Part shown: positions 62,763 through 64,000 of the stretch, one piece after another
Layout: each line of letters opens with the position of its first letter
Position numbering within the stretch: the stretch's first letter is position 1
Source: Antedon mediterranea
Taxonomy: Eukaryota > Echinodermata > Crinoidea > Comatulida > Antedonidae
Assembly: GCF_964355755.1 (NCBI RefSeq)
Contig: NC_092670.1
Span: forward strand, 28,013,795-28,077,794
Length of the DNA stretch: 64,000 nt
Direction: 5' to 3'
Notes under the pieces: generated by a model
Told to the model about the DNA's origin: nothing
Databases searched by the model: none
The model's input: only the letters and a program-made list of their open reading frames with translations
Made by a program: the position numbers and the translations under genes

Positions 62763-64000
62763 CACTTTGCTGTTTTGTGTGAATATTTTTTGTCAAAATG
62801 CTCAAAATGGTCAAAAACGTTTTTTAATACTATATTAAGCTATTTTGTGCTCTTTGATGTTTTTGTGTGAAAAGTTTTATCGAAATGCTCAAAATGGTCT
62901 AAAACGGTTTCTAATGTGATTTTAAGCACTTTGATGTTTTTATGTTAACAACTTTTTTAGAAAATTACAAAATGGTGTAAAACGTCTCCAAATGCGATTT
63001 GAAGCTATTCTAAGCACTTTGGTGTTTTTATGGTAACGAGTTTTTTTGAATATCACAAAATGGTCTAAAATGTCTCCAAATGCGATTTGAAGCTTTTCTA
63101 AGCACTTTGGTGTTTTTATGTTAACAAGTTTTTTCGAAAATCACAAAATGGTCTAAAACGTCTCCAAATGTGATTTGAAGCTATTCTAAACACTTTGGTG
63201 TTTTTATGTTAACAAGTTTTTTCGAAAATCACAAATTGGTCTAAAACGTCTCCAAATGCGATTTGAAGCTAGTTTAAGCACTTTGGTGTTTTTGTGTAAC
63301 CAAGTTTTTTCGAAAATCACAAAAGGGTCTAAAATGTCTCAAAATGCGATTTGAAGCTATTCTGTACACTTTGATGTTTTTTTTGTTAACAAGTTTTTTC
63401 GAAAGTCACAAAATGGTCTAAAACGTCTCCAAATGCGATTTGAAGCTATTCTAAGCACTTTGGTGTTTTTATGTTAACAAGTTTTTTCGAAAATCACAAA
63501 ATGGTGTAAAACGTCTCCAAATGCGATTTGAAGCTATTCTAAGCAATTTGGTGTTTTTATGTTAACAAGTTTTTTCGAAAATCACAAAATGGTGTAAAAC
63601 GTCTCCAAATGCGATTTTAAGCTATTCTAAGCAATTTGGTGTTCTTTTATGTTAACAAGTTTTTTCGAAAATCACAAAATGGTCTAAAACGTCTCCAAAT
63701 GCGATTTGAAGCTATTCTGTACACTTTGCTGTTTTGTGAGAATAATTTTTGTCGAAATGCTCAAAATGGTCAAAAACGTTTTTAAATACGATATTAAGCT
63801 ATTTTGTGCTCTTTGATGTTTTTGTGTGAAAAGTTTTATCGAAATGCTCAAAATGGTCTAAAACGGTTTCTAATGTGATTTTAAGCACTTTGGTGTTTTT
63901 ATGTTAACAAGTTTTTTCGAAAATCACAAAATGGTCTAAAACGTCTCCAAATGTGATTTGAAGCTATTCTAAACACTTTGGTGTTTTTATGTTAACAAGT
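62763..64000 (+). repeat. Alpha-3 unit, start only (cut by window end)
   Basis: B starts are 62763 and 63722 (spacing 959). The first B has the GAATATTTTTT form that marks alpha starts at 10283 and 33768. The CTAGTTTAAG monomer at 63269 lies where the 23,486-bp period plus the 5,509-bp insertion predicts (34274 + 23,486 + 5,509). Thus the regular order resumes directly after the duplication. The window ends inside the second HOR. Confidence 0.9.

Larger units (their letters stand above)
1..64000. repeat. Satellite DNA array, 88-bp monomer, multi-level higher-order repeat
   Basis: The window is filled end to end by head-to-tail copies of an ~88-bp AT-rich monomer and its variants, all in one orientation. 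Spacing is shown directly: CACTTTGGTG starts at 265 and again at 353, and so on throughout. Divergent B/C monomer pairs recur 96 times and split the array into HORs of 340 to 1,310 bp, which are themselves arranged in 11.15-kb and 12.33-kb units that alternate with a 23,486-bp period. Because 88 is not a multiple of 3, any reading frame passes through all three phases of the monomer, and both strands carry several stop triplets per monomer, so coding is excluded. No gap of unique sequence, inversion or inserted element was seen. The array continues past both window edges. Large satellite arrays with HOR structure are known from eukaryotic centromeric and other heterochromatin; which applies here is inference. 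Confidence 0.98.

Noticed and set aside
1-64000. Short open reading frames on either strand
   Set aside because: The monomer has several stop triplets per copy on both strands and its 88-bp length rotates the frame, so open stretches are short chance products of the repeat with no start context, domain or codon signal.
1-64000. CRISPR array
   Set aside because: Repeats are contiguous, with no unique spacers between them, and the 88-bp unit and its variants do not follow a repeat-spacer layout.
1-64000. Known centromere satellites (human alpha 171 bp, Arabidopsis ~178 bp, rice ~155 bp, soybean ~91-92 bp)
   Set aside because: Monomer length differs from most of these and I see no sequence likeness to those I can recall; only a database search could exclude a named 88-bp family.
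1-64000. Telomere repeats or subtelomere end
   Set aside because: No run of TTAGGG, TTTAGGG, TTAGG or their complements was seen.
1-64000. T-runs as transcription terminators or promoter elements
   Set aside because: The T and A runs are part of every monomer, have no GC-rich hairpin before them, and there is no gene for them to serve.
10283-64000. A gene-bearing 23.5-kb mobile or amplified element
   Set aside because: The 23.5-kb unit consists only of satellite monomers; there are no terminal repeats or coding content to suggest an element.

Overview
The whole 64 kb is one uninterrupted, AT-rich tandem satellite array. I found no protein gene, RNA gene, transposon, telomere repeat or unique spacer. 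The basic monomer is 88 bp (a perfect consensus copy is 265-352, about 32% GC), always in the same orientation. An array of this size and order is typical of eukaryotic nuclear heterochromatin (centromeric, pericentromeric or subtelomeric). I do not recognise the monomer as a named satellite, so I cannot name the organism.

The repeat has nested levels. Level 1 is the 88-bp monomer. Level 2 is a higher-order repeat (HOR): two to thirteen 88-bp monomers punctuated by a divergent pair, B (87 bp) then C (77 bp). I counted 96 B/C pairs. Nearly all gaps between B starts equal 164 + 88n, with 1-3 bp deviations explained by specific small indels and one 56-bp partial monomer. Level 3 is a fixed series of 17 or 19 HORs forming two long units, alpha (about 11,152 bp) and beta (about 12,333 bp). 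They share an ~8.03-kb core and differ in their tails. Level 4 is alpha+beta, a tandem super-repeat of 23,485-23,486 bp.

Layout by B starts: 1-~7,640 is an irregular mosaic built from the same parts in another order; ~7,640-10,282 is the end of a beta unit; 10,283-21,434 alpha-1; 21,435-33,767 beta-1; 33,768-44,920 alpha-2; 44,921-57,253 beta-2; 57,254-62,762 an extra 5,509-bp copy of the beta-2 tail; 62,763-64,000 the start of alpha-3. Both window edges lie inside the array.

The history can be read from shared and private variants. Core duplication with different tails gave alpha and beta; the 23.5-kb pair was then amplified; a local unequal exchange between two B monomers then duplicated 5,509 bp. 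That last exchange can be placed within about 25 bp. Nothing here encodes a protein, so any function would have to lie in chromatin, DNA shape, sequence-specific binding or non-coding transcripts. All coordinates and counts were read by eye and should be confirmed by self-alignment.
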